Of a stretch of DNA of 64,000 nt, positions 1-11,554 are shown in pieces. The translations under genes were made by a program, and so were the position numbers. Numbering within the stretch: position 1 is the first letter of the stretch; each line of letters opens with the position of its first letter. The notes beneath the pieces are model-generated. The model did not search any database, had not been told where the DNA came from, and saw only the letters and a list, made by a program, of their open reading frames with translations. Source of the stretch: Hymenopellis radicata (Eukaryota; Basidiomycota; Agaricomycetes; Agaricales; Physalacriaceae); NCBI GenBank assembly GCA_015501595.1, contig JADNRX010000212.1:30486-94485 (forward strand), in the 5' to 3' direction.

Positions 1-1269
1 ATATCCGGGGATTTTGGAACAGGCCTGAAGAGCAAGTTGTAAGAAAGTATATAGTACGGACGACCTAGCAGTACGCACCTCCTCAAGCTTGACGCGCCCA
101 ATGTCCGGAGGAATAGTACGAATCATGACTTGATTGCCCTCCGTTGGTGCAGTGACTTCCTCGTCCAGATCAGGTTCACGATTACCGCGCTTCGAATCTT
201 TACCGTTAGCGTCCGCCCTGGAGGCTTCGTTGTCCGTTGGTTCATCTGCGTCCATGGTGAACTGCATGTCGTCGTCGCCAGAATTCTTGGGTTCTGCCTC
301 GCCGTTCGACTCCTTGGGTTCACCATTGGCGGAAGGCTCCTCTTTGGCGCCTGTGGGTTCTTGTTCAGGTTCATTCAAATCGGGATCGAATTTGCCAGAG
401 TCCAAGTCATGTAAGAACGTGACAAGTCGTCCCTTCCAGCCTTCTTTTCTCACTCTTGACCGTAATTTCTGCATTGCGGGGGAGGGATCATATTTTTCGG
501 CAAACCACGGGGACTTGCGATGGTAATCAAACATGGTTTGAAGCTTGGACACATAAGACGCAAAGCTAGTCAATAAAGAAAAGTACGTACTTGAGCTGCG
601 TGGAAATCCTTCCTATAGATTTCCCAAAGAGCCTCAAGCCATTACGAGGTTTTGAGCCATCTCCTGCTTCCTGCTCAGCAGCTTTATCCATATTGTCCTC
701 CTGGGTAGCCCGTTGAGGAAAGGTGTAGCGAAACCAATCAGCATACTGCTTGAGAGAACCAGGGAAGTCGAATGAGTGGGGGTCCGGCGGTGGTCTTCTG
801 TTATACTGATTGCGACGTACTGGCGAATAGCCGCCACGCCACGCAGGAGGACGCTCTGTAGAACCATTCAGGATCGGCTGCGCGTATATTGAACGAGTAG
901 CAAACCATAGTTTTCAGAGTACCGAGGTCGGGGGTCGTATCTTTCAGCCTCCCATGGAGAGGGCGAACGGCGCCTTTTCTTACTGCCTGTGAAAAACAAG
1001 GTTGAAGACGAAACTGGTGCATATATTAGGACACATACCATCTCCTGGTACGGGACTGCGGCTCCTGGCACGACGCATGTCGGTAGGACTCTCCCTGCCA
1101 TAGCCATAAGACCTTTCGCGCTCGAAGTCGTCCAGTCACCACCCGCACGAAAGGGTGCTACCGGGTATCTACCGTCCATGTTATACGGGTCCCTCGTTGA
1201 GAATGGAGGAATAGGAGAACGCGAGCGCGAACGGCGAGGCGGGGGAGGATAATTATCCCAAGAAGCCAT
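1..1269 (-). CDS. Ars2/SERRATE-family RNA-processing protein, 3' end beyond window
   Basis: Ars2/SERRATE proteins bridge the nuclear cap-binding complex to RNA maturation and decay. The reverse strand encodes an Arg/Ser-rich start (MASWDNYPPPPRRSRSRSP) and then the DUF3546-like Ars2 N-terminal region: YRRNQ-type RRNQYNRRPPPDP, KQYADWFRYTFP, and MFDYHRKSPWFAEKYDP. An acidic tail with NSGDDDMQFTMDADEP follows and the frame runs to about base 80, where a GTGCGT donor appears; the rest lies outside. A clear intron lies at about 554-592. The reading frame shifts near 1132: the expected GDWDDFERERSYGYG needs one more base in a G run, and another frame step is needed near 885. I suspect base-call errors, since the protein on both sides looks conserved. 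The start at 1269 is the first ATG of the RS-rich frame. Family is fairly sure, N-terminal exon structure is not. Confidence 0.8.
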
Positions 1270-1730
1270 CTTTCGAGGTATGAGAACTGAGAGCGAAACA
1301 GAGAGAAGAAGAGAACGGCATCAGAGCCAGGGACGAGTAGAGGTCGAGCATAGGGTACAGACCTCTGGGATCACGTACACGGGCGGTGGTCGTCGCTGTT
1401 GAGCGAAACCGTAGCGCGCTGTTCGTGATAAAGACCAATACGCGGCAAGCCAACACGCTTACGCCGGGCGGAGTCTAAAATATTTCAGACTCCGGTACGA
1501 CACACAAGTGCGCCACGTTTCTCGTCTGGCTTGAATTGAGAGTTGCAGACACATACCATTGGCAAATATGAGGTTATAACCGAGTAAAACATATCCAAAC
1601 GGACGCCGTAATATTTTCAGCATGGGCGATACCAGATTCCGTCCAAGAGATAGTGGAAACAGCGTAGGCTTAGATCTGCTTATATCCAGCACTCCAGCGC
1701 TTTGCAAAGGTCGGCAAAAGGTATGAATTA
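1270..1730 (-). promoter_or_regulatory. Probable 5' leader of the Ars2 gene with a leader intron and short upstream ORF
   Basis: On the minus strand there is a good intron, with a GTATGT donor near 1558 and a TTTTAG acceptor near 1473 preceded by a CTGAAA branch-like sequence. The flanking exons join into a short open frame starting MLKILRRPFGYVLLGYNLIF and stopping after about 55 codons. No family is recognised, so it is most simply the spliced 5' untranslated leader of the Ars2 gene with an upstream ORF. A tiny independent gene cannot be excluded. Confidence 0.35.
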
Positions 1731-1732
1731 TG

Positions 1733-2422
1733 CAGGCTCCGAACCTCAGCCGTCGCTGTCGTTTCGTTCACAAATCCTGTGGCGTAATGTGGATTGATAA
1801 TAATCTGATCACGTGAATATCATGTGTCGAGAGCCAATCAGATCAAGAGGAACGTGGGGTGAAGAAACGACAGGACGGCTGGCACAATATCGCCGGCACG
1901 ATCTCGGCGCCGTGCTGCCCAGGTGCTGCCAAACATGGTCAACAACGCTTGTCAACCGAGTTTCCTCGCAGATGGCTTCAACGGATGCTACTCTGCCCAT
2001 TCTAAGTTATGTCTCTGATTCTAATACCGCTGTTGGTCATCTTGCTAGCTTCTGAGGTTGACATAGCAAATGACAACAGTGCAAGTGCCAAGTACAGGTG
2101 GAAAGTGCAGGAAGGGCGGTATTCATGGTACAGAAGGGATACATTAGAGGGAATGAATAACAGAAGGGAATTATAAGAAGAAAGTGGCGGAAAAAACTAA
2201 GAAACACAAGAGATGAACATCGATGAATGCTTGGAGGCGGCGTGTGGGACTTGTTTGGCAGCACGGCGCCGAGATCGTGCCGGCGATATTGTGCACCCCA
2301 CGTTCCTCTTGATCTGATTGGCTCTCGACACATGATATTCACGTGATCAGATTATTATCAATCCACATTACGCCACAGGATTTGTGAACGAAACGACAGC
2401 GACGGCTGAGGTTCGGAGCCTG
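1733..2422. repeat. Inverted repeat between divergent Ars2 and ESF2 genes
   Basis: Left arm 1733-1919 and right arm 2257-2422 are near-perfect reverse complements; the left arm has an extra block of about 21 bases near 1861. The spacer is about 337 bases. Each arm holds a CCAAT-type motif (GCCAATCAG) and an E-box-like CACGTGA. The arms face the two divergently transcribed genes symmetrically. The arms are seen directly; the role as a duplicated core promoter is inference. I see no transposase or clear target-site duplication. Confidence 0.85.
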
Positions 2423-2527
2423 TGAATTATGCGAAACCAATGCAGAACATGGACGTCGAAAGGATCACACTTTGGTGGCTGTGCAATCCATATATTTTCC
2501 AAAAGGCGTGACGTAATCACAGTTTCG

Positions 2528-3403
2528 ATGTCTCCAGAGCCTTCCACCTCTGCCCTCCCTCCCGACGACGACGAGCATGCCACCTCCGATGTCGGAAATG
2601 CAGAGGATTTGCCGGAAGGAATGGACCCGGATGGCTTTGCAGGTCCCTCTCAAATCGTAAAACCATTAACGAAAGAGGCCTTGGCTGCGTTCAAGGCTGA
2701 GCAGGACCGCGCTGGTGTAATATACATATCCAGAATACCACCAGGAATGCGGCCTACAAAAGTACGCCACATCATGAGTGGTTACGGTGAAGTGGGTCGC
2801 GTATATCTACAACAAGAAGGTGCCCCAAATCCTTCGACTTTTGATGTCACAATTCAACATATGTCTAGACGCTAAGAGAGCCTATCTGCGGAGAAAATAC
2901 ACCTCCACGAAGAAACCGCATTATACGGAAGGCTGGGTCGAGTTTAAAGACAAGAAAATCGCCCGCAGCGTTGCTGGAATGCTGAACGCTCAAACGATCG
3001 GAGGCAAGAAGGGCAATCGATGGCGAGACGACGTCTGGACGATGAAATACCTTCCCAAATTCAAGTGGAGCATGCTCACAGAACAAGTCGGTTCGTGTCT
3101 CTCTTCTTGTGGTTGTCTGCAAGTCGTTAACCATCTCTTCCAGCGCATGAAGCTGCGATACATACTGCGAAACTACGCGTCGAGCTGTCCCAGTCTCGCG
3201 CAGAGCAGCACGATTATCTCAAGAACGTCGAACTCGCCCGGGTGTTGAATAAGCGTGCTGAAAAGAAGAGGGAGAAGGGCGAAGAACCGCAGATAAAAGA
3301 GAGGCCTCGGAAACGACCAGCTGCAGATACCGACGATCAGCCTCGCAAAAAGGCGAAGAATCCGGAAACAGATATGAGCGAGGTGCTGGGCAGTATATTT
3401 TGA
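2528..3403 (+). CDS. ESF2: Esf2/ABT1-type 18S rRNA processing factor
   Basis: Esf2 is a nucleolar RRM protein of the small-subunit processome that helps the Dbp8 helicase during early pre-18S cleavages. Three exons, 2528-2819, 2869-3090 and 3144-3403, join in frame to 257 residues. Features in order: acidic N-terminus; RRM-like core opening with [20 protein letters not shown] and [19 protein letters not shown]; the family signature [23 protein letters not shown]-like [12 protein letters not shown]; the [20 protein letters not shown] block; then a basic tail with KKREKGEE and a KKAK cluster. Length is a little shorter than the yeast protein. The start is the ATG at 2528 (MSPEPSTS). It diverges from the Ars2 gene and begins about 105 bases from the inverted repeat's right arm. 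Confidence 0.93.
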
Positions 3404-4190
3404 CACTGTTTTCGGTCGTTCATTGCACTACTATGGCCACGAGTGCGAATTGCTTGAATACAAACGGCATCTTCATCGGTATCAATGGCAAGCCCTCTGC
3501 TAATGTCTACATATGGTAGAAGGAACGACTGTCTTCCTTGATCTCATCGAGTCTGAGTAACGAGACTACTCAGGCTTCCGTTATCGGTTCGCGTCGTCTT
3601 ACAGTGGGAGTCCCGATATCATCATCTTCTCCCTTCCTTGTTGTCTATTGCCTCACAATCATAAATATCTGCAGTCCGACCGCGTCTCCATTACCGATGA
3701 TGGATGGGAGGCCGATAACCTCGATGACTATTTCACCACCACTGGTCACTGTCAAGGTGCTCGTTACATTTATACCTTAGAAATTGCCTGACATCAACCA
3801 CAGGAGTCGTCGTCGGGCACCACGTCATGATCTCTTCATTGACCTACAAGAGAGACAGAACGCAATTGCCAATGAGCAAGGAGGAGCTCGAAACCCCCAA
3901 ACACCTCATGCTTGACATGCCCGTTCGCCACTCAACATGTTCTATCGGGCGCTTATCTCTCCAAGAGACTGTTGACACCTTTGTTCAAAGCCGAGAAGGA
4001 TAAGACAAAGAAGGAGAAGCTTCGCACGTTAAAGATGTCAGAGGAGTCGTTTATTTTGTCAGTTGCTGATGGTAAGCCTGATTCACTTATCTGAATGTTT
4101 CTCCTTCAGAGCCAATTCTTAGAATCTGTGTTGCTTTATTGATGAAATGGCATCTTGGAGTCTTGTAAGTCAAACAAAAAGCAAGGTACT
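3404..4190 (+). other. Gene-poor stretch with coding-like relics, not identified
   Basis: Short open pieces on the plus strand look like remnants of a spliced gene. One reads SDRVSITDDGWEADNLDDYF, followed by a possible intron (GTGCTC near 3757 to CACAG near 3804) and a frame with VVVGHHVMISSLTYKRD and MSKEELETPKHLMLDM, which stops near 4000. No start, no domain and no consistent exon chain could be fixed. It may be an old pseudogene or untranslated sequence. Confidence 0.3.
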
Positions 4191-5105
4191 TGAGTAGATA
4201 TCGCCATCCTGGCCTAGAAGAAGGAAACCAGGTTTGATTTGGTGAGGGCCCGGGATAACAGGGTCGAAGCCTTCAATTGTAGAGATGCCATCCAAGAACC
4301 CGAAGCTTATAAAAAGTAAGCGGCCGGGCTACGGCAGAGCAAAGGTACTGTAAAGGTCTAGTGGCTCACTGTTCGTGTCCGTCTTGGTCTCCAGATCGGA
4401 CGTCACCCACAATATGGGTAACCTCATGAATGGTCAAGCCTAACTTCCACGAGGACCACATCGACCGAGACATGACTATCACCAGAAACGAGGATCGTGC
4501 CGTCAATAACATTAAGCTCAATATCAGAGAATCTTCGAAGCCGCACGCCGCAGCTGGACTCCCATGACTCGAATACCGACCATATCAGGACTAGGATTTT
4601 CCCTCTTCAGGATGGGGCAAATACGGCGCCCAGTGGCTCTTGACCTCTTACTTTCAACACGACTGTCATCGCGACTACCATGCCGCAAGTCGGTATGCTA
4701 CTTCTCGCAGTGACGCATGCATTCTTTGACTCGCTGCCCTCTTAGAACTTATACTAGGGGTGCGCGGCCGTTTGAAATATAAAACACCCGTGAGGTTTCT
4801 TGGTTTTGCTGCCGTCCTCCCCTTCTGACACATAACGTAGGAATATTTGGTGAAGTGGTATGGCTATCCAGCCTTGGAAAACTCGTGGGTCGACATCCGT
4901 GCTCCTGGCAGCGACAGTTACCATTCACCTCTTGTAGCTGGGAGCCCGCGTCTGCCTGCAAAGCTGATATGAGAGACCTCTTGAAGGCAGTATGGAGACA
5001 AATAAAAGAAGAGGGGCTCACCAAAGATGACTTCGCATTCTCATCCCTGAAAGTCGAGCTTGACCCGCTCTACATTTTTCACGACTGGGGGAATGCTCCG
5101 TGACA
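4190..5105 (+). pseudogene. Chimeric duplicate: DyP peroxidase piece joined to 5' part of the chromodomain gene
   Basis: Bases about 4200-4510 repeat, with gaps, the DyP peroxidase gene around 6750-7030 in the same orientation. Bases about 4505-5090 repeat the promoter and 5' exons of the chromodomain gene around 13335-13900. The chromodomain core is readable (EYLVKWYGYPALENSW, then MRDLLKAVWRQIKEEGLTKD). The first exon has lost about 20 bases relative to the intact copy, and the frame stops after FHDWGNAP at 5103. The piece is therefore a non-functional chimera of two unlinked neighbours. Confidence 0.75.
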
Positions 5106-5750
5106 GTTGAGAGAGTAGAGTTTATAACATGCTGAATACAAAACGACATGTTTCTGTATGAAGAGTCTTTCTAGACCAACTGCTTGCGTGAAGTGGGAAA
5201 GGGGTCCAGGGGAGACTCGGGCGACCTTTGAGGACACCCGAGTCGACCTTGGAGTGAGCAGAGCAGGAAGCGTCGGAGTCTCAGCTGCTCAAGAAGAGAT
5301 GACTGCTCAAAGAACTCGTCCCGACAGGCCACGCAGCCTAAAGAATTCGACCTGTGTGGTCATAATAGAAATCTAATTCATCTCAGAGGATCAGTGGCGA
5401 GCCGACAAGATGAGAGTACCGACTGTGTGGGTGTGGCGGTTTGATCATTTTCCCCGTGCATGTCCTTAGGTAGTCTGGGAACCCGATTTTACCGGGATGC
5501 GACAATCTTTCCATTATAAAGTCCTCAGGCTCCCATTATCGGTTCACGTCTTGCGTCTGGCAGTGAGGGTGTTTAGGCACTGGGCATTTCGCGATCACGT
5601 GGTTCCGAGGTCGAAGATCACATTCAAATTGGAGAAAGTAACACTATTAATGACAGAAAGTTATGACGGAGGTCATGCATATTCAAGAGAATAAAATTTC
5701 CTTAGGAGGCAGTCGAAATTTCAGGTAACCAAGAAAACATCAGCTCGCCT
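5106..5750. other. Intergenic, nothing recognised
   Basis: No supported gene. A 65-codon open frame at 5497-5694 shows no family feature. About 45 bases near 5522 resemble a stretch near 3565, suggesting an old small duplication. Confidence 0.4.
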
Positions 5751-7581
5751 CTAGGCGGCGAGGGCAAACTTGTTCTTCAACGCGGAAATGGACGGCGTGA
5801 AGAAGTATTCACCACCGTGAGGAACGACAAATCCAGTGGCAGGGAGCTGCAGGTCCTGGTCCAAATTGTTGGGATCGGTACCAGAAAGCGAGCGAATGGT
5901 CCCTTCCTCTGCTTGTCCAATGATGGCGTCGAACCTTGAAAGAAAACAACCAGTCAGACTCGAGCAAACAATGTCTGAAACGGCTCACCCAGGCTCAACT
6001 GGAGGAACGGCCTGAGCCGCACCCGGAGGGAAGGATGGATCATTGGTCCAACCTAAGTATTAGAACTCTTCAATACAATATCGCAACACCCCCGAAGACG
6101 AGACGGCGCACTTTGTTGAATAAATTGGAAGCCATCCGTGATGCTGCTCGAGTAGCAGACGAACAAAAGCCCTCTTCCGTGCTTGGTCGTGTGGCTGTTG
6201 TGTTCGTCTTCAGTCACTTCTGGACCGAACTGAATGCCACGACGCATGATACGTCGGTTGTCGATGGATGGACTGGTAGGGGTGAGCTTCTCGAGATCGT
6301 CACGAGGGAAAGTCTTTCGGACGTGAGCAGCGAAGGGGCAGCGGGATTGGTCGGTCAGCTGGCCCTCGTAGCTGAAGTCGTTGCGCCTTAGAAAGAGGTA
6401 AGCATCATTAGAGATTACAAGGTCAACTGTCTGCCTACCTGTTCACATCCTGAGCGAGCACGGGGTCGTCCTGAAGGGGGGCAAGGTCAATCGGGGCACC
6501 TGCAAATTCTCGAGTCAACTTCTATGCACGAAGCCCAAGACACCAAAACTGACCGCTCTTCCATCGACCAACCAATCTCGCACCTCGGAGTTCACTGCCA
6601 TCCTTGGGAGGCAAGTTCGGCGCAATGACAGGGTTCTTCTCCAAAAAGTCGTCGAATTCCGGAACGCGCTGGAAGAGGTAGCGGAACACCAAGAAACTTC
6701 CGTCAACAGACCATTCTGGCCTCCCGGTTGCGCGACTATCGCCGTCCTCGCCTAGGAGAAGGAAACCAGGTTTGATTTGGTGAGGGCCCGGGATAACAGG
6801 GTCGAAGCCTTCAATCGAGGGGTTAGAGATGCCATCCAAGAACCCGAAGCTGATAAAAAGTAAGCGGCCTGGCTACGGCAGAGCAAAGGTCTAGTAGCTC
6901 ACTGTTCGTGTCCATCTTGGTCTCCAGGTCGAACGTCACCCACAATATGGGTAACCTCATGAATGGTCAAGCCCAGGATGGCGCGTACTTCCACGAGGAC
7001 CACATCGACCGAGACATGACTATCACCAGCAACGTGGATCATGGCGTCAAGCTTATCCTTGAAGGCTGGCTCCCAGTCGGCTCCAGAGTCGGGGTCTCCA
7101 AGCGTCGCAGCATCACTGAATTGACCTTTTTTGAAGGCGTCATCGTTCAAATTGTCGGCATCCGTGAACCCCAACTAAGAAAGGATGTTAAGCCTGAACT
7201 TCATCTCGCAGGGAATGAATGAGTCTCACTTTGTCAAGTCCGAAGCGCGAGAACGAAATGTTGACTCCAGTCAAAGTTAGGAGCTTTGGCTTTTGACCTG
7301 CCGGGGTACTCCTCTTGCTTCGTTCGATGGCACCGCGATCCTGAACAACGTCCGCGGTCGACTTGATGAGGGGAAGAAGATGCTGGAGCTGCCTCCTGAA
7401 GGCGTCGACCAGGGTTATCTGGAAAAAGACATAGGTCTCCGTCTTCTTGGGAAGGCCGCTCCTATATAAAGGTCAGCTGAAGGAACGGTGAAAGCGCTAT
7501 GGCAAGAGTAAAGACATACAGAATATCGCCTTGGATATTCTTGAGATCCAGTGCGGGTGAGGTGGGCTGTGATTGGGACAT
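5751..7581 (-). CDS. Dye-decolorizing (DyP-type) heme peroxidase
   Basis: DyP peroxidases use H2O2 to oxidise anthraquinone dyes and other bulky aromatics, and in fungi are linked to lignin and toxin breakdown. Eight exons join in frame: 7520-7581, 7230-7461, 6903-7174, 6554-6849, 6439-6499, 6112-6386, 5989-6052, 5751-5934, giving 481 residues. Landmarks: LDLKNIQGDILSGLPKK at the start; the family GXXDG motif as HFGFLDGISNPSIEGFDP, whose Asp is the distal catalytic acid; RRNDFSYEGQ; AHVRKTFPRDD carrying the probable proximal heme His; RIMRRGIQFGPE with a conserved Arg; GLLFVCYSSSITDGFQFIQ; and a C-terminal GGEYFFTPS. Every exon phase agrees. No obvious classical signal peptide is present at this start, as for several fungal DyPs that have a processed leader instead. 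A duplicated fragment lies at about 4200-4510. Confidence 0.95.
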
Positions 7582-8388
7582 GAAAGTAGAACTGGGGTGA
7601 GAGGCTCGAGTTGTTCAGTTCTTATAAGTTCGCCGGTAGCTTCCATAAGTAGCCGGCCTGAGCGGGTTAAGATGGTCATTCGAAGCGGCTAGAGTTCTTC
7701 ACCCGTTTCATTCCATTCGAGTTGCCACAGTCCATCGCTTGCTGACGAATCACCAGGTTGAAGTTGTTTCTTTTGCAGCGGGGTTCCTGTAATGCGTGAA
7801 TATCATCCGTCAATCAATTGTGTGTGAACGAATATAGTTAGCCATAAAATGTTGATTGCTAGGAACTTCCCACCTGAGCCGGCATGGGAACGCCATCCCA
7901 CGGCCCAAGTAGGGGCAAGACGGTATATCCAGAAATGAAGCCCGATCTTGACGGGTTAGAGTCCATCGCGAAGCGGTGCATGCCAGTTTCATCGGGACGC
8001 TCATGGTTCGGATTCTAGTGAGGTGGAGTCACGCAGCGCATGCGGTCGGTGGAGATTATGGTGGAGACTATAGCGGATGGGGCAGTACCGACAGTAATGT
8101 TAGAACACAATAGCAATCCAGGTTGGGGTATGATAATCATAGCAGCGATGCTGCAACTCTTCTATGTAGATGTCGGCAGTAAGCTGACACCGACTTGCTT
8201 CCTGAAACGCGGCTAAGCAGCAAGCGCACTCAGGCAGGTAGATCGTTCTAGTAGAGCGAGACGCGTCCGACGTCCGAGTACATTGAGGTGATGTTGACGG
8301 TGAAGAGCAAGTGACACTAGTGGCTGTGCAGTCAATCAACCCCTCGACAAGCCGCTCCCAATGAGTCCCATGTGCCTTAACTGCAGCG
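7582..8388. other. Intergenic, no gene recognised
   Basis: Only short open frames without family features or consistent splice chains. It holds the upstream region of the DyP gene and the flank of an unrecognised minus-strand frame. Confidence 0.4.
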
Positions 8389-8832
8389 TTAACAAGTTAA
8401 CAAGTCATGCCATCCCCCGAAATTGTTGCTGAACCGCGCGCGTTGAGATGTGCCGTAGCTCCTTGTGTACACACACGCCTCGAACCCGCTAGCAGGAGGT
8501 ATGTAGTTCCAGATCTCGTCTCCAAAGGTAAAGAACATTTGTTGGAGCATTCCAACATCTTCTAACTGCCATAAACCGGCGACATTTAGCGACGACAATG
8601 GATGAATAGAAGCTCTCTCTCGGGACCGGCGGATACACTGTACATTCAAAAAAACAACCCACACGAAGGATCCACATCTTTCCGACTCCGACTCTTGTTC
8701 GCCTCCGCTCTTTAGCATCTTGTCATCCATTTCGTTAATCCCAATCATAGCCAGTACGAATTCACTCTGCGGGCAGTTCGGTTCAAAGGCCAGATCGTCG
8801 ACGCACGAAATGATACCCCGCGGAATCTGCAA
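8389..8832 (-). CDS. Hypothetical open frame, unknown
   Basis: An uninterrupted minus-strand frame of up to 147 codons, with an acidic stretch (KSGGEQESESE) and a hydrophobic one (FVWVVFLNVQC). No domain is recognised, and the reading may cross introns. It could be one exon of a decayed gene; no neighbour explains it. Confidence 0.25.
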   Translation of the reverse strand: MQIPRGIISCVDDLAFEPNCPQSEFVLAMIGINEMDDKMLKSGGEQESESERCGSFVWVVFLNVQCIRRSRERASIHPLSSLNVAGLWQLEDVGMLQQMFFTFGDEIWNYIPPASGFEACVYTRSYGTSQRARFSNNFGGWHDLLTC

Positions 8833-8916
8833 GGCATAGGTTTCTTCTTGAAAGAGTTTGCGGTGGCGCGACGTAAACGCAAGATGGACACAGGTCTATG
8901 CTGTCAAGGTAAATTT

Positions 8917-9236
8917 ATTGCTCTTTCAAATAATAATGACACTTACAAAAAATAAAAGTTTCGATTTGGCTGGGTTTGATCGCGTGATGTCACCGGCCTC
9001 AGGCAAGGTCGCAGCTTACAATTGGGAGGATTCAACACTTTTGGCCTTGATTTGGCCAGTAGAACTTCATGGCTATACAGCTAACATTATCACTGAGCTT
9101 CCTGTGGCCCAGAATGGTCCAAACCCATGACGGTAAACGAGCGCCCGTCGCGTCGTCACTGTGACATCTGGCGATCGAACCCAGCCAAATCAAAACTTTT
9201 ATTTTTTGTGAGTGTCATTATTATTTGAAAGAGCAA
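8917..9236. mobile_element. MITE with long terminal inverted repeats and TA target duplication
   Basis: About 65-70 bases at each end (8917-8985 and 9169-9236) are near-perfect inverted copies, beginning TTGCTCTTTCAAATAATAAT. The element is 320 bases, is flanked by TA on both sides (8915-8916 and 9237-9238) and has no coding capacity. TA duplication fits a Tc1/mariner-derived MITE. The few mismatches between arms suggest a fairly young insertion. Confidence 0.85.
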
Positions 9237-9550
9237 TAATGTTATACTTTAGGTTCTGTTCCTCTTTCCCCACAGAGGCTGCCACTTCGAGCTTCCAATG
9301 GTCGTTTCAAAATTAAACTTTCGATTCACTTACTGGTCCTGAACTCGCCGTTTCAACTTATCCGGTGTTATGCGCTGCTGCGCGCCCCCAAGTCTACAGA
9401 GAATCTTAATCAACGTGGAAACATCATTCCCTCGTGGCCTTTTCTATTTCCTGGTGAGAATGTAGGACGACGATTGACTGGCCTGAGCCTCTCAAATATC
9501 ATCGAGTGAATCTAAAATACAAACAAGTACATATTAAGAGCCCAAAATAA

Positions 9551-11554
9551 TCAGTTTGGTCCAATAAACTGGTACAGTATCCGCCTCACAAGTCCCGACA
9601 AACGCTGAGGATCGTTTTGGTATGTGCTCATCACCATGGCCATCCCCAGCGCAGCCAACAACGCCTCGCCCGGCTTCCCTGCCCTAATCCCACCAACCTT
9701 GCCCGTTGTGATATTCCACAGACTCTCCAGTGCCTTGGGCAACACATACATCGCAAGCTCTGCGCGGCGCTTCTTCTCCTCCGCAAACATACTTAGCCCA
9801 GTAGCCACACCGGGGATCCAGTACGACGCTCGCGAAACGAAAAGGAAATCGACAAACCACTGCGGGAGGTGCATCCACGAAGTCACAGGAAGCGTGCTGA
9901 AGAACTCGTGGAAATTGCTCCGCGCACAGATGCTCGCTTGGTATATCACAACGTACACCCCTAGGAACGTACAGCTTTTCGCGGTGCCCATAAGAGCTTT
10001 GAGGAGCATGCGGGTGGGGTCGCGCATGAAAGTGGTTGTGCGGAAGAGGATGGGTGGCAAAAAGTGCAAGGCACCATACACAGGGAGCATGAACCACGCG
10101 ACATCGAGGAAGCGCTGGATCGGCATTTCCTTCAGACACGATGTCTGGCCGGGATGCAGCGCTGCGCACGGGCAGTGCGCGGTTGGCAGGTACCTGCTAG
10201 CGTCGGGCGAGTGCAGGAAGAAGTCTTGCTTCTTGGATAACAACGATTCTGCATTCTGAGGTGTGATCTTCCATTTCTAGACAGAATACGTGAGTAATAT
10301 GGCGTAAGCTCGCGCGATATGATGTACAGGAGAGGTGAGAATCTTGTCTAGATCCTCGCCGGTATTGAAGGTATGGGTATGCATCATCTCATAATTTATT
10401 CGAACGGCTTCTGGGGGTACTTGGGAAGCTCGAATGATCCTATGGACTGTCAATAACGGATACTCAGACGCGGAATGGAACTCACCATGCACGGTATCCC
10501 GCAGGCAGACTATCCGGCCTCACAAAGGAAGCATACAATACCTGTGCAGATCTATGGAACAAGTAAGAACGAGACAAAGGCCGTTGTGTGAGCACGTACA
10601 CAAGCGAGAACAATATGATATCGCCATGTGGTATCGAGATATTTCTACGAGCAGTGAACGCGTTGAACGAGCCTTGTAGGCCACTGTAGATGATTTTAGA
10701 CTTTGAGGGACCGCGTCACGGTTCGACTCACCGAACAAACAGCTGCTGACCGATGGTTATCCGGCGTCCCCGTTTCTCAAACAGGACAGCCAGACCTCCC
10801 GCAACAGCTCCAGCCAAGGCTGCATGCCACCGACGAGTCTTTTTGCGCACAATGACCTGTTGAGCGTGGGCACTGAGGGAGAGTCTTGCTGACCGTCGGT
10901 GATGGTCACCGTTGACTTCCAACGTCGTATGCTCGGGGCCGTCGCACTCGCCGTCTTGGCTGTTGTACTTGGATTTTGCTGGAGGGAAGAGAAGTGGGAG
11001 AGCGTTGATGAGGAACTTGTACACTAAAGTGAATGTTCCTAGCATGGCAGCAAACCTCCATGTGTCTGAGCCAAAGATGGCGTGTCCAAGGATAGCTAAC
11101 CGCTGGTTTCTGTTTCGCGGTGAGAGAAAGGACTTGGGCGATTGAATTGCACGCACTTTGGGACACGTCGAATACGAATAAAGGCAAGGATAAGGTTGAA
11201 AGTGGCTCGGATATTGAACGCCAGCGTTGTAGACCCTGAGTCGGGGTAAGCTTGATCAATAACGCCTCGTCATCGGTGACACTCACGAAATCCTCCGAGT
11301 GAAGCGTGCTTGAGACACGCCTCGAGGTCTGGTAGCTCGACGACGGGCTCGCCACGGACGCGCCAGACCATTTTTTGCGCCTCTTTGAGCCGCTCCTGGT
11401 GGTTGGCAAGCGCGACCAAGTTTTCAAACGACGCCATGGCACGACGAGGGGTAAAGTACATCGCATTGGAAGGCGTCGAGGCGCCCGAGTCTTCGGGTAC
11501 AGACGGCGAGCTAGATTCCGGCGGGGTGTCGCATGGCGTGCTGCTGTGAGGCAT
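9551..11554 (-). CDS. TMEM135-like membrane protein
   Basis: TMEM135 relatives are multi-pass proteins of peroxisomes and mitochondria implicated in lipid and organelle homeostasis. Seven exons, 11287-11554, 11153-11235, 10732-11102, 10600-10683, 10486-10551, 10328-10439 and 9551-10276, join in frame to 569 residues. Landmarks: ASFENLVALANHQERLKEA; STTLAFNIRATFNLILAFIR; GSDTWRFAAMLGTFTLVYKF; GAVAGGLAVLFEKRGRR; GSFNAFTARRN; and the Cys-containing family motif PCAALHPGQTSCLKE, followed by several hydrophobic segments. The donor of intron 2 (GTGCAA at 11152) is weak, though it is the only choice that keeps frame. The start is the ATG at 11554 in a Ser/Pro-rich leader; an upstream in-frame extension is possible. 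The mitochondrial or peroxisomal site is inferred from the family. Confidence 0.88.

Noticed and set aside
1733..2422. Inverted repeat as a transposon
   Set aside because: No target-site duplication, no coding content, and the arms carry promoter-like motifs facing both genes; a genome search could reverse this.
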